DNA of 64,000 nucleotides from Erysipelotrichaceae bacterium. Its GTDB lineage: Bacteria; Bacillota_I; Bacilli_A; Erysipelotrichales; Erysipelotrichaceae. Shown here in pieces: positions 44,346 to 53,294 of this stretch. The notes beneath the pieces were generated by a model, which did no database searches, was not told the DNA's origin, and saw only the letters and a list, made by a program, of their open reading frames with translations. Each line of letters starts with the position of its first letter. Position 1 is the stretch's first letter. The stretch lies in contig JAFRZA010000043.1 of assembly GCA_017442805.1 (NCBI GenBank), forward strand, positions 16,817 through 80,816, read 5' to 3'. The translations under genes were made by a program, and so were the position numbers.

Positions 44346-44916
44346 ATTCTGTTGTATTGTTGCCCAGCTGATAGAAATGCATGTGGGAAAGACCGTAAGT
44401 CTTCTCCCGGTATTTCACCAGGCTGCCGTACTCCTCAGCCAGCTCCAGGTCCTTTTCGCTTCTGATGGCCAGAGAACCGTTTTCATCAAGAAGATTACCG
44501 GAACCAAGCGCCTGCATCAGCGGTTCGTAGAGTTCCGGCTGGGTAAAGGGCGGGTCGGCGTATATTAAGTCGAACTTATATCCCAATCCATCAAGTCTTC
44601 TGATGGCGTTGAAGACATCTTCCTTACACACTTCGTGACGTATGTCCTTCAGCCTGCAGTTGTCAATATTCTTTTTAATGACTGCCACCGCTTCCCGGCC
44701 GGCATCAACCATGACCGTCAACTGAGCTCCCCGGCTCATGGCTTCAATGCCTACCGAGCCACTGCCGGAAAACAGATCAAGAAAACGGCTGTCTTCAACT
44801 CTGAACTGCCAGATGTTGAACAGCGATTCCTTGATCCGGTCGGTGATCGGTCTGGTATCCAGACCCTTGGGCGCCTCAAGACGGCGGTTACGGGCGATTC
44901 CTGAAATTACGCGCAT
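44344..44916 (-). CDS. rsmD: 16S rRNA (guanine(966)-N2)-methyltransferase
   Basis: 190 residues. Rossmann SAM-dependent methyltransferase: MRVISGIARNRRLEAPKG, DLFSGSGSVGIEAMSRGA for SAM, and catalytic ADPPF. It modifies G966 in the 30S decoding region. coaD, its usual partner, is not next to it. Confidence 0.95.
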   Translation of the reverse strand: MRVISGIARNRRLEAPKGLDTRPITDRIKESLFNIWQFRVEDSRFLDLFSGSGSVGIEAMSRGAQLTVMVDAGREAVAVIKKNIDNCRLKDIRHEVCKEDVFNAIRRLDGLGYKFDLIYADPPFTQPELYEPLMQALGSGNLLDENGSLAIRSEKDLELAEEYGSLVKYREKTYGLSHMHFYQLGNNTTE

Positions 44917-44981
44917 TGGTTTCTCCTTACTTAAATATTACTCTATTTCTCCGGAAAACAGAATCAGCGTCCTGTAGGTCA

Positions 44982-44990
44982 TGTTATAAT
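44982..44990 (+). promoter_or_regulatory. Extended -10 promoter for the MalY-like gene
   Basis: TGTTATAAT on the plus strand about 26 bp before ATG 45016. Confidence 0.7.
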
Positions 44991-45015
44991 CTAACTGAAA
45001 AAAGAGGGTGTAAAT

Positions 45016-46182
45016 ATGATTGATTTTGATACCATCCTGCAGCGTAAGGGAACCAACTGTCATAAATGGGATTCTCTGGTCAGTGAATACGGCAAAGACA
45101 ACGACATCATACCCATGGGCATTGCCGACATGGATTTTCCCTGCAGCGACGAGATACTTGCCGCTCTGCGGAAAAAAATCGATGAACGGGCTTTCGGCTA
45201 CTGCGAAGATCCCCTGGACGGCTTAAGGGAACTGATCGTCGAGCGCTATAACGCCAGAGACTACAACATCACCGCTGATGACATCGTCATCGCTACCGGC
45301 GTCGTCTACGCCATCAACAATGTCATCCGCGCCTTCAGCAAGCCCGGCGATAAGATCGTCCTTCCGGTGCCTTACTATACCCCCTTCAGACCATTGGTTG
45401 AGAAAAACGGCTGTCAGGTTCTGGAATGCCCGATGGTCATCCGTAACGGCCGCTATGAAATGGACCTGGCTGCCATTGAGGACGCCGTTGACGAAAGAAC
45501 CACCATGTTCATCTTCTGCAACCCGCATAACCCGACCGGACGCATCTTTGATGAAGATGAGCTGCGGGAAGTGGCTGATTTCTGTCAGAGACATGCTCTC
45601 TGGATCATCAACGACGAGATCCACGCCGATTTCACTCTCAACAAGCCGATGAGATCAATTCTCAACATCAGCGAATACACCCGCTCTCATACCTTCACCT
45701 TCCTGAGCGCCACCAAGACCTTTAACCTGGCCGGCATGAAGATGTCCTTCGGATTCATTACCGATCCCCAGTGCCGTGACCGTTATCACCAGCAGGCCGG
45801 ATTAACCGGTCTGGAAAGCATCAACAGTCTGGCTCCGGAGGCCGTCAAGGCGGCCTACCGTTCTTCCGCTCTCTGGGAAAAGGGACTGATTGACTATCTG
45901 CGCGCCAACTGCGCCTACGCCTGCCAGTTCATTAAGGAGAGACTGCCTCAGATAACCGTTTATCCCAATGAGGGGACCTATCTGTTATGGCTGGACATGC
46001 GCAATTGCGGCATTGAAGCGGAAAAGCTGAACGAATATCTCATCAACGAGGCTCACGTTCAGCTCAATGACGGCGTCTACTACGGCAGACAGTTCGCCGG
46101 TTATCAGCGCATGAACTGTGCCCTGCCGCTTAGCCAGTTGAGGGAAGCGCTGGAAAGAATGGAAAAAGCCCTGAACCGGTGA
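45016..46182 (+). CDS. PLP-dependent C-S lyase / aminotransferase (MalY/PatB family)
   Basis: 388 residues. Fold type I PLP enzyme: IPMGIADMDFPCSDEI at the start is typical of MalY/PatB cystathionine beta-lyase-like enzymes. The substrate region has FCNPHNPTGRIFDEDEL, and the PLP lysine is in FLSATKTFNLAGMK. It probably cleaves cystathionine or cysteine conjugates. Monocistronic. tmk starts about 30 bp downstream with its own promoter. Confidence 0.92.
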   Translation: MIDFDTILQRKGTNCHKWDSLVSEYGKDNDIIPMGIADMDFPCSDEILAALRKKIDERAFGYCEDPLDGLRELIVERYNARDYNITADDIVIATGVVYAINNVIRAFSKPGDKIVLPVPYYTPFRPLVEKNGCQVLECPMVIRNGRYEMDLAAIEDAVDERTTMFIFCNPHNPTGRIFDEDELREVADFCQRHALWIINDEIHADFTLNKPMRSILNISEYTRSHTFTFLSATKTFNLAGMKMSFGFITDPQCRDRYHQQAGLTGLESINSLAPEAVKAAYRSSALWEKGLIDYLRANCAYACQFIKERLPQITVYPNEGTYLLWLDMRNCGIEAEKLNEYLINEAHVQLNDGVYYGRQFAGYQRMNCALPLSQLREALERMEKALNR

Positions 46183-46186
46183 CATA

Positions 46187-46195
46187 TGCTATAAT
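46187..46195 (+). promoter_or_regulatory. Extended -10 promoter for tmk-holB-ricT
   Basis: TGCTATAAT immediately after the MalY-like stop codon and 17 bp before the tmk ATG. Confidence 0.7.
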
Positions 46196-46212
46196 TTAAG
46201 GTGGAGTTTAAG

Positions 46213-46848
46213 ATGGAAAAAGGACTGTTCATAACCTTAGAGGGCTGTGAAGGCTCGGGAAAAACCACTGCTGCCAAGACCGTAAGCCGTAAACTGACGG
46301 AAGACGGTTTTGACGTGCTCTATACCCGGGAGCCCGGCGGCATCGACATCGCCGAACAGATCAGAAGAGTCATCCTGGACATCAACAACACCGCCATGGA
46401 CGAAAGGACCGAAGCCCTGCTGTTTGCGGCCAGCCGCCGCCAGCACCTGGTCGAAAAGGTCATCCCCGCTCTGGAGCAGGGAAAGATCGTCATCTGCGAC
46501 CGCTTCATCGACTCCTCGCTGGCCTACCAGGGCTATGCCCGGGGCATCGGCATGGACAACGTCATGAAGATCAACGAATTCGCCATCGACAAGCACATGC
46601 CGGATCTGACCGTCTATTTTGCCATCGATCCTGAAGATGGTCTGAAGAGGCTGACCGGCAGAGATGAGATCAACCGTCTGGACGTGGAAAAGGTCAACTT
46701 CCATAAGAAGGTTCAGGAAGGCTACGAAAAGCTGCTGGAGATGTTCCCGGAAAGGATCAGGACCATTGACGCCTCGAAAGACCGTCAGACCGTCGCCGAG
46801 GACTGTTACCGGCTGATCAGAAACTGGCTGAGGGAACGAGATGTTTAG
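46213..46848 (+). CDS. tmk: Thymidylate kinase
   Basis: 211 residues from ATG 46213, with GGTGGAG 6-7 nt upstream (the GTG at 46201 is inside that site). P-loop [12 protein letters not shown]-x motif [24 protein letters not shown]. It phosphorylates dTMP to dTDP. Overlaps holB by 8 bp. Confidence 0.96.
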   Translation: MEKGLFITLEGCEGSGKTTAAKTVSRKLTEDGFDVLYTREPGGIDIAEQIRRVILDINNTAMDERTEALLFAASRRQHLVEKVIPALEQGKIVICDRFIDSSLAYQGYARGIGMDNVMKINEFAIDKHMPDLTVYFAIDPEDGLKRLTGRDEINRLDVEKVNFHKKVQEGYEKLLEMFPERIRTIDASKDRQTVAEDCYRLIRNWLRERDV

Positions 46849-47821
46849 AGAAATCCTCCAGCGTCAGCAGCCGACCGTCTACCAGATCCTGTCCAATTCC
46901 CTGAAGGACAGCAAGCTGTCGCACTGCTATCTGTTTACCGGTCCCAAGGGCACGCCCAAGAAGGAGACAGCCCTGTTGCTGGCTCAGAGTCTGGTCTGCG
47001 AAAAGAAAGGTGACTGGGCCTGCGAAGAGTGCGCCAGCTGCCGGAGAGTTCAGGAAGGCAACTATGGTGATCTGGTTTACATCGACGGCGCAGGCAAGCC
47101 CATCAAGGTCGAAATGATCGATGCCCTGAAGACCCGCTTTGAAAAGACCGCTCTGGAAAAGAACGGCCACAAGATCTTCATCATCGACAACTGCGAGACC
47201 CTGACTCTCAAATCCGCCAACAGCCTGCTTAAGTTCATCGAGGAACCGGCCGGCGAAATGACCGGAATATTCATTACCTCGCAGCCGGAAAGGCTGCTGC
47301 CGACGATCGTTTCCCGCTGTCAGACTGTCAGCTTCCGTCCGCTTTCCCGTAATGAGTTCCACACCCTGGCTCTGGAAAAGGGCCTGGATGAAGTAACCGC
47401 CCATTTCGTCAGCGGCCTGATCGACAGCGCTGACCAGATCGAAACCGTCAGCGCTTCCGAACCGTTCAGCAGCGCTCTGGTTTCCTTCATGGAATTCAAC
47501 CGGCTGTTCTTCAAAAACCGTCCGGAGGCCGTCCTGTACCTGCAGGAGCGCTTCTCCAAACTCAACCGTAACGACCGCAGTTCCGCCCGGGATACCTTCA
47601 GGTATTTTCTGGACATTTCCCTGCAGTTTGTTTCCGACATCCTGAATGGCTATCAAAGTGCTGACGATGAGTATGACCGGCTGCTGAAGACCGCCTCGGA
47701 AAGCAGCTTTGACCGCAGCCGCTATCTCAAGGCGATCGCCGAGACCCGCGACGGCTTCAACATGGCTGCCAACGGCTTACTGCTCATCGACCAGATGTTA
47801 TATAAATTATTGGAGGTTTAA
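46841..47821 (+). CDS. holB: DNA polymerase III delta' subunit
   Basis: 326 residues. AAA+ clamp-loader subunit: [15 protein letters not shown] in place of a true P-loop, zinc cysteines in CEECASCRR, and [16 protein letters not shown] followed by SRCQTV. Loads the sliding clamp. The tmk-holB-ricT order is standard in Bacillota. Confidence 0.93.
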   Translation: MFREILQRQQPTVYQILSNSLKDSKLSHCYLFTGPKGTPKKETALLLAQSLVCEKKGDWACEECASCRRVQEGNYGDLVYIDGAGKPIKVEMIDALKTRFEKTALEKNGHKIFIIDNCETLTLKSANSLLKFIEEPAGEMTGIFITSQPERLLPTIVSRCQTVSFRPLSRNEFHTLALEKGLDEVTAHFVSGLIDSADQIETVSASEPFSSALVSFMEFNRLFFKNRPEAVLYLQERFSKLNRNDRSSARDTFRYFLDISLQFVSDILNGYQSADDEYDRLLKTASESSFDRSRYLKAIAETRDGFNMAANGLLLIDQMLYKLLEV

Positions 47822-47823
47822 AC

Positions 47824-48702
47824 ATGGCTAACAACGAAACAAGAGAAAACCAGCAGCAGTTCAAGTACTGCGTAGCTGTCAGATTTAACGGTTCCAAGAA
47901 GGCTTACACCTTCGGAACCAACAATGAGAACCTGCACTACGGCGACAAGGTCGTCGTGGAAACGGTCAGAGGCGTCGAACTGGGCGAACTGATCAGCGAT
48001 CTGCGCGATTCCTCGCTTAACCAGCACGGCGCCAGCCTGAAGCCGATCCTGCGGACCGCCACTCAGCAGGACATCGAGCACGCCAGACAGAACGAAAAGG
48101 AAGCTCCCGAACTGATGGCCAAATGCCAGAAGTGCATCGAGGAGTGCGGACTGGAGATGTACCTGATCTCCGCCGAATATACCCTGGACCGCAACAAGGT
48201 CATCTTCTCCTATGTCGCTGACGACCGCGTCGACTTCCGCGAACTGCTGAAGGCGCTGGCCTCCACCTTCCACTGCCGCATCGAACTGCGTCAGATCGGA
48301 CCGCGCGACAAGGCCAAGATCATCGGCGGCCTGGGCTGCTGCGGCATGGAGACCTGCTGCTCCCGCTTCCTGGATGACTTCGACATCGTTTCCATCAACA
48401 TGGCCAAGAATCAGCTACTGGCTCTCAACACCGCCAAGCTGTCCGGCCAGTGCGGCAAGCTGATGTGCTGCCTGAAATACGAGGATGAAGCCTACAAGGA
48501 ACTGCGCGCCGGCTTACCGAAGCTCAACACCGCCGTCTACTACAACGGCGAAAAGTTCCGCATTACCACCATGAACATCCTCAACAATTCCGTGCGCATT
48601 TCCAACAAGGAACACGCCGTTGACCTCACCATCAACGAACTGAAGAAACTGCTGCCTTCCAAGAAGGAACAGGAAGAACCCGCTGAAAACGCTGAAAGCT
48701 GA
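47824..48702 (+). CDS. ricT: RicT (YaaT), PSP1-domain subunit of the RNase Y specificity complex
   Basis: 292 residues. PSP1 domain with VVETVRGVELG near the start and the Cys-rich block GGLGCCGMETCCSRFL plus GQCGKLMCCLKYE, which in Bacillus binds an Fe-S cluster with RicA and RicF. It steers RNase Y mRNA processing. 2-bp gap to holB. Confidence 0.94.
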   Translation: MANNETRENQQQFKYCVAVRFNGSKKAYTFGTNNENLHYGDKVVVETVRGVELGELISDLRDSSLNQHGASLKPILRTATQQDIEHARQNEKEAPELMAKCQKCIEECGLEMYLISAEYTLDRNKVIFSYVADDRVDFRELLKALASTFHCRIELRQIGPRDKAKIIGGLGCCGMETCCSRFLDDFDIVSINMAKNQLLALNTAKLSGQCGKLMCCLKYEDEAYKELRAGLPKLNTAVYYNGEKFRITTMNILNNSVRISNKEHAVDLTINELKKLLPSKKEQEEPAENAES

Positions 48703-48728
48703 AATCAGTTTACAGGAGGTATATGACC

Positions 48729-51725
48729 ATGAAGGATAAGACCAGAATCTGGCTGGCTCTTTTGCTGTTCGGACTGCTCGGACAGCTGGCCTGGACCATT
48801 GAAAACATGTATTTCAATGTCTTTGTCTACAATACCCTTTCCGGCAGCGTCAGCACGATCGCTGCCATGGTGGCCGCCAGCGCGGTGACCGCCACCCTTA
48901 CCACCCTTTTCATGGGTGCTCTATCCGACCGGACCGGCAAACGGAAGATCTTCATCTGCCTCGGCTATCTCATCTGGGGCTTATCGGTGATCGCCTTTGC
49001 CTTTTTAAATCTCGAAAACGTCGCCAGACTGTTCCCGGCTGCCGCCGTGGTTTCCACCGCCGGCCTGTTAGCCATCATCATGGACTGCGTCATGACCTTC
49101 TTCGGTTCGACTGCCAATGACGCCTGCTTCAATGCCTGGGTGACTGACAGCGTCAGCCCGAAGGAAAGAGGCAAGTACGAGACCGTTCTCGCTACCCTCC
49201 CATTAGCCAGCATGCTGATCGTCTTCGGTCTGCTCGACTCCCTGACTCAGCAGGGCAAGTGGGACCTGTTCTTCATCATCATCGGTTCTCTGGTTTCCGT
49301 GGGAGGTCTGTTAGGCGTCTTCATCATCAGGGACAGCCCGACCATCAGAAGGAATTCCAATTCCTTCCTGAGCAATCTGGTCTCCGGCTTCCGCCCGGAA
49401 GTCATCAGGGAAAACAAGGCACTTTATCTTTCCCTGTTATGCCTCCTGGTCTTCAGCATTTCCACCCAGATCTTCATGCCCTATATGATCATCTACATTC
49501 AGCGTTGTCTGGGCATCAATGACTATGCCGTCATTCTCGGCGTCGTTCTGCTGACCGCTAGCGTGATCTCCATTCTGGCCGGCCGGGTGATCGACATCGC
49601 CGGAGCTGATCTGTTCTTCATTCCGTCCGTCGTCCTGCTGGTCGCCGGACTCATATTGATGTACACTGCCCGCAGTTCCATCGGCGTCATTCTCGCCGGC
49701 ATCGTGATGATGAGCGGCAACCTGATCGTTACCGCCCTGATCAACGGCTCAATCAGAGACAATACGCCCAGGGAAAGCGCCGGCGGCTTCCAGGGCATCA
49801 GGATGATCTTCGGCGTGATGCTGCCGATGATCATCGGCCCCTACATCGGCGCCGCCGTCATCAATAACGCCAACGAGACCTATGAGGACCTGGGCGTCAT
49901 CAAGCAGGTACCGACGCCGGCCATCTGGCTGGCCGCCGCCATCGTGGCTGCCCTGCTGATCATCCCCTGGTTCCTGCTTAAGAAACAGAAGAAAGCTGAT
50001 TCGCAGAAGCACTACAATCTGCTGACCAAATACGGCGAACAGCTTAAGGAAGACAGCGTTCTTCCGGAATACCCCAGGCCGCAGTTCAAGCGGGATTCCT
50101 ACATCAATCTCAACGGCTTATGGCATTACGCCATCACCGCTGACGAGGAGATGCCCGAGGCCTTCAATGGCGAAGTGCTGGTGCCCTTCCCCATTGAATC
50201 CGTTCTTTCCCGGGTCAATAAGACCATCACCCCAAAGGACGTTCTCTGGTACCGCCGCAGCTTCACGCTGCCCGCTGATTTCAACAGGGGCATCGTAAGG
50301 CTCAATTTCGGTGCCGTCGATCAGATCTGCAGGGTCTACGTCAACGGCAAGCTGGCCGGTGAGCATGAAGGCGGCTATCTGCCTTTCTCAGTAGACATTA
50401 CCCCTTATCTGAAACCGGAAAACGAACTGACAGTCTGTGTCAGAGACTACACCGACACCAGATACTATGCCCGCGGCAAGCAGTCATCCAGCCGGGGCGG
50501 CATCTGGTATACCCCCACTTCCGGCATCTGGCAGACCGTCTGGCTGGAGTCCTTCCCCAAACAGCACATTGACGGCATCAGGATCGACATTGATTATGAC
50601 AGTCAGCTGCTTAAGCTTCAGGTAAACGGCACGGCTAAGGAATATGAAGTTACCGTGAAAGAAGGAAGAAGGGCTGTTGTTTCCGAAAGCGGAAAAGGCC
50701 CGTTCTCTCTTTCAATTCCCGACATGCACAGCTGGTCACCGGAAGACCCCTTCCTCTATGATCTGACCATCCGCTGCCAGGGCGACAGCGTTGATTCCTA
50801 CTTCGCCATGCGCAAGTTCTCGGTCGGCTGCGACAAGGCCGGAAAGAACCGGCTGATGCTCAATAACCAGCCCTACTTCCACAGGGGCGTTCTCGATCAG
50901 GGCTACTACAGCGACGGCATCTACACCCCCGCTGACTACCGTCAGATCGAAGATGACATCCTGATGCTGAAGGAGATGGGCTTCAACACCATCAGAAAGC
51001 ACATCAAGATCGAACCGCTGATGTTCTATCATTACTGCGACAAGCTGGGCATGCTGGTCTGGCAGGACATGGTCTCCGGCGGCGGCAGGTACAGTTTCCT
51101 GGTAACGGCGGCCCTGCCGTTTATCGGCAAGACGCTGAAGGACAGCCATTACGGCCTGTTTGCCCGTAAGAGCGAAGCCTCCCGCCAGTGCTACCGTCAG
51201 GAAATGCGGGAAACGGTTGAACATCTCTGCAATGTCCCGTCGCTGGCCTTATGGGTCCCCTTCAATGAAGGCTGGGGTCAGTTTGACGCCCGGGAAAACG
51301 AAAAGCTGCTCAGGCAGCTGGACAGCTCCCGCATCATCGACCATGCTTCCGGCTGGCATGACCAGAAGGGCGGCGATCTGTTGAGTAAACACATTTATTT
51401 CAACAAGATCTCCTTTGAACCGGACAACCGCGTCTGGGCGCTGACCGAATACGGCGGCTATAACTGGATGATCCCCGGCCACGTCTATAACAACTCCAAC
51501 TACGGTTACAAGGGCTTCTCCAACCAGACTGATCTGCAGGCAGCCTTCCTGTTACTGCACAGTGAACAGATCATCCCGCTGATCAGCGAAGGTCTGTCCG
51601 CCGTCATCTACACCCAGCTTTCCGACGTTGAAGACGAAGTCAACGGCCTGGTCACCTATGACCGCCGGGTCATCAAGTTCGACCCCAAGGTCGTCCGCAG
51701 CGTCATGAACAGACTGACTCTCTGA
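48729..51725 (+). CDS. Fusion of an MFS sugar permease with a glycoside hydrolase family 2 enzyme
   Basis: 998 residues from ATG 48729, 9 nt after AGGAGG (another ATG two codons earlier is only 3 nt away). Residues 1-418 hold twelve membrane helices of an MFS permease with MGALSDRTGKRK in the 2-3 loop. After a short basic linker (KKQKKADSQ), a full-length GH2 follows from about residue 430: LLTKYGEQLKEDSVLPEYPR and RDSYINLNGLWHYAI are how stand-alone members begin. The acid/base Glu847 is in FNEGWGQFD and the nucleophile Glu907 in LTEYGGYNW. The enzyme is probably cytoplasmic at the membrane, cleaving a beta-glycoside as it is imported. In related genomes permease and GH2 are, as I recall, separate neighbouring genes. 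Confidence 0.9.
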   Translation: MKDKTRIWLALLLFGLLGQLAWTIENMYFNVFVYNTLSGSVSTIAAMVAASAVTATLTTLFMGALSDRTGKRKIFICLGYLIWGLSVIAFAFLNLENVARLFPAAAVVSTAGLLAIIMDCVMTFFGSTANDACFNAWVTDSVSPKERGKYETVLATLPLASMLIVFGLLDSLTQQGKWDLFFIIIGSLVSVGGLLGVFIIRDSPTIRRNSNSFLSNLVSGFRPEVIRENKALYLSLLCLLVFSISTQIFMPYMIIYIQRCLGINDYAVILGVVLLTASVISILAGRVIDIAGADLFFIPSVVLLVAGLILMYTARSSIGVILAGIVMMSGNLIVTALINGSIRDNTPRESAGGFQGIRMIFGVMLPMIIGPYIGAAVINNANETYEDLGVIKQVPTPAIWLAAAIVAALLIIPWFLLKKQKKADSQKHYNLLTKYGEQLKEDSVLPEYPRPQFKRDSYINLNGLWHYAITADEEMPEAFNGEVLVPFPIESVLSRVNKTITPKDVLWYRRSFTLPADFNRGIVRLNFGAVDQICRVYVNGKLAGEHEGGYLPFSVDITPYLKPENELTVCVRDYTDTRYYARGKQSSSRGGIWYTPTSGIWQTVWLESFPKQHIDGIRIDIDYDSQLLKLQVNGTAKEYEVTVKEGRRAVVSESGKGPFSLSIPDMHSWSPEDPFLYDLTIRCQGDSVDSYFAMRKFSVGCDKAGKNRLMLNNQPYFHRGVLDQGYYSDGIYTPADYRQIEDDILMLKEMGFNTIRKHIKIEPLMFYHYCDKLGMLVWQDMVSGGGRYSFLVTAALPFIGKTLKDSHYGLFARKSEASRQCYRQEMRETVEHLCNVPSLALWVPFNEGWGQFDARENEKLLRQLDSSRIIDHASGWHDQKGGDLLSKHIYFNKISFEPDNRVWALTEYGGYNWMIPGHVYNNSNYGYKGFSNQTDLQAAFLLLHSEQIIPLISEGLSAVIYTQLSDVEDEVNGLVTYDRRVIKFDPKVVRSVMNRLTL

Positions 51726-51734
51726 TCTTTCATC

Positions 51735-51758
51735 AAGGCCTGCCATGGCAGGCCTTTT
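51735..51758 (+). terminator. Terminator after the MFS-GH2 gene
   Basis: AAGGCCTGC CATG GCAGGCCTT followed by T4-5. Confidence 0.9.
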
Positions 51759-51853
51759 TTCTTTTCCTCTTCAGTCAAAATGAAGGTATAATGAAAGCGG
51801 TCAATGCAACTAATAAGAAAGGAAAGCAGTCCAATGAGACTGCACGTATTCAC

Positions 51854-53224
51854 ATGGATAAGAAATCATTAATGGAAAACTTTGCCCGTAAGGCGCATGA
51901 AAAGGGCTCTTTCAACGGCGTCTGGCTCTACGCTGAAAACGGCGAAATCGTCTCATAAGGCGCTTACGGCTTCCGCGACGCGGAGAATAAGCTTCCCATG
52001 CAGGAAGACACCATCTTCGAGATGGCTTCGGTCACCAAGATGTTTACCGCCACGGCGGTCATGCTGCTGGTCAGAGAGGGCAAGCTGAACCTCGACGACG
52101 AATATGTCAGATACTTCCCCGATTACCCGTATCCGGGCGTTACGATCAGGCATCTGCTGACACACACCAGCGGAATGCCCGATGACTTCGAAACCGAAAA
52201 CTGGGTTTGCCCGGCCTGGGAAGACGAACACCGGATCCCGCCCTGCAGCGAGATTCTCAGATTCATCCGGGAAAGCGGCGAAAAAGCCTCCCATGCTCCC
52301 GGCGAAACGTTCAGGTATACCGACATCGGTTACTGCCTGCTGGCCAATCTGGTGGAAAAGCTCTCCGATGTCGGCTTTGAGGATTTCCTGAAGAAGAATG
52401 TCCTTGAGCCTTCCGGCATGAAGGATTCCGCCATCTTACATACCCGCCGGGACGGCAGACCTTCCGACCGCATTGCCCGCAACCTGGTGCTGGAAGCTGA
52501 CGGTTGCTACGTTCCTTCGGATGTTTCCCAAGAGAGCGCCCCCTACGTGGTCGGTTCGGACGGCCTGAACGGCTGTGACTACCTGTACACCACCATATTC
52601 GACATGCTGGCCTGGGACCGGGCACTGCGCCAGGAAAAGGTGCTCACCCATGAGGAACAGGTGATAATGTTTACCTCGGTAATGCTCAATAACGGCGAGG
52701 AATACCGCGATGAGGACGAGGAAGGCTACGGCTTCGGCTGGGCCATCATGAACGACGAGGAACATGGTCTTGTCGTCGGCCATTCAGGCGGCATGCCCGG
52801 TCTGGAAACCTGGTTCGAGCATTTCGTCGATGAGGACAGGGTGCTCATAATCTTCAACTGCCGGGATTATCAGGATCTCAGATCCTTCGGCACCTTCTGG
52901 GACGGCTTACGAGCGATTGCCCGTGATGAAGAACCCGATCCGGTGATTTCCATAGATGACATTGCCGTAAAGGATCCCGACAAGTCAAAATGGGAAAGCT
53001 TCTGCGGAAAGTATGAGCATCCTGAAGAGGACGACTTCATCATCGATAAAGTCTACATGAAAGACGGTGATCTTTACGCTGCTGCGCTGATCGACGGCGA
53101 TGAAGCATCCTTCAGACTCTACCCGCTGGCCGAAAACGAGTTCGGCAGAAAGCGCGGCATGCTGAAGGTAAAGTTCGGCGACGGTTGCCTGATGTTCGAT
53201 GATCTCACTTTCCGTAAGCTGTAA
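51854..53224 (+). pseudogene. Serine hydrolase (class C beta-lactamase-like) interrupted by TAA
   Basis: From ATG 51854 the frame reads SFNGVWLYAENGEIVS, then TAA at 51956-51958 (codon 35), then GAYGFRDAENKLPMQ and a complete hydrolase. The paralogue downstream has AKGAVGFCD at the same place, so the TAA replaces one residue (likely Lys). After the stop, SVTK supplies the catalytic Ser-x-x-Lys, YTDIGYCLL the Tyr motif and VGHSGG the third motif. Translation could restart at ATG 51998, but that would lose about 48 residues. The ribosome binding site for 51854 is also weak. Reading as a decaying copy is preferred. Confidence 0.8.
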
Positions 53225-53294
53225 TCAAAAAAAGTAAATTCTTGTTTTATACTGACCCTGCGGAAGCGGGGTAATATGCCATGGAGGAATAATA

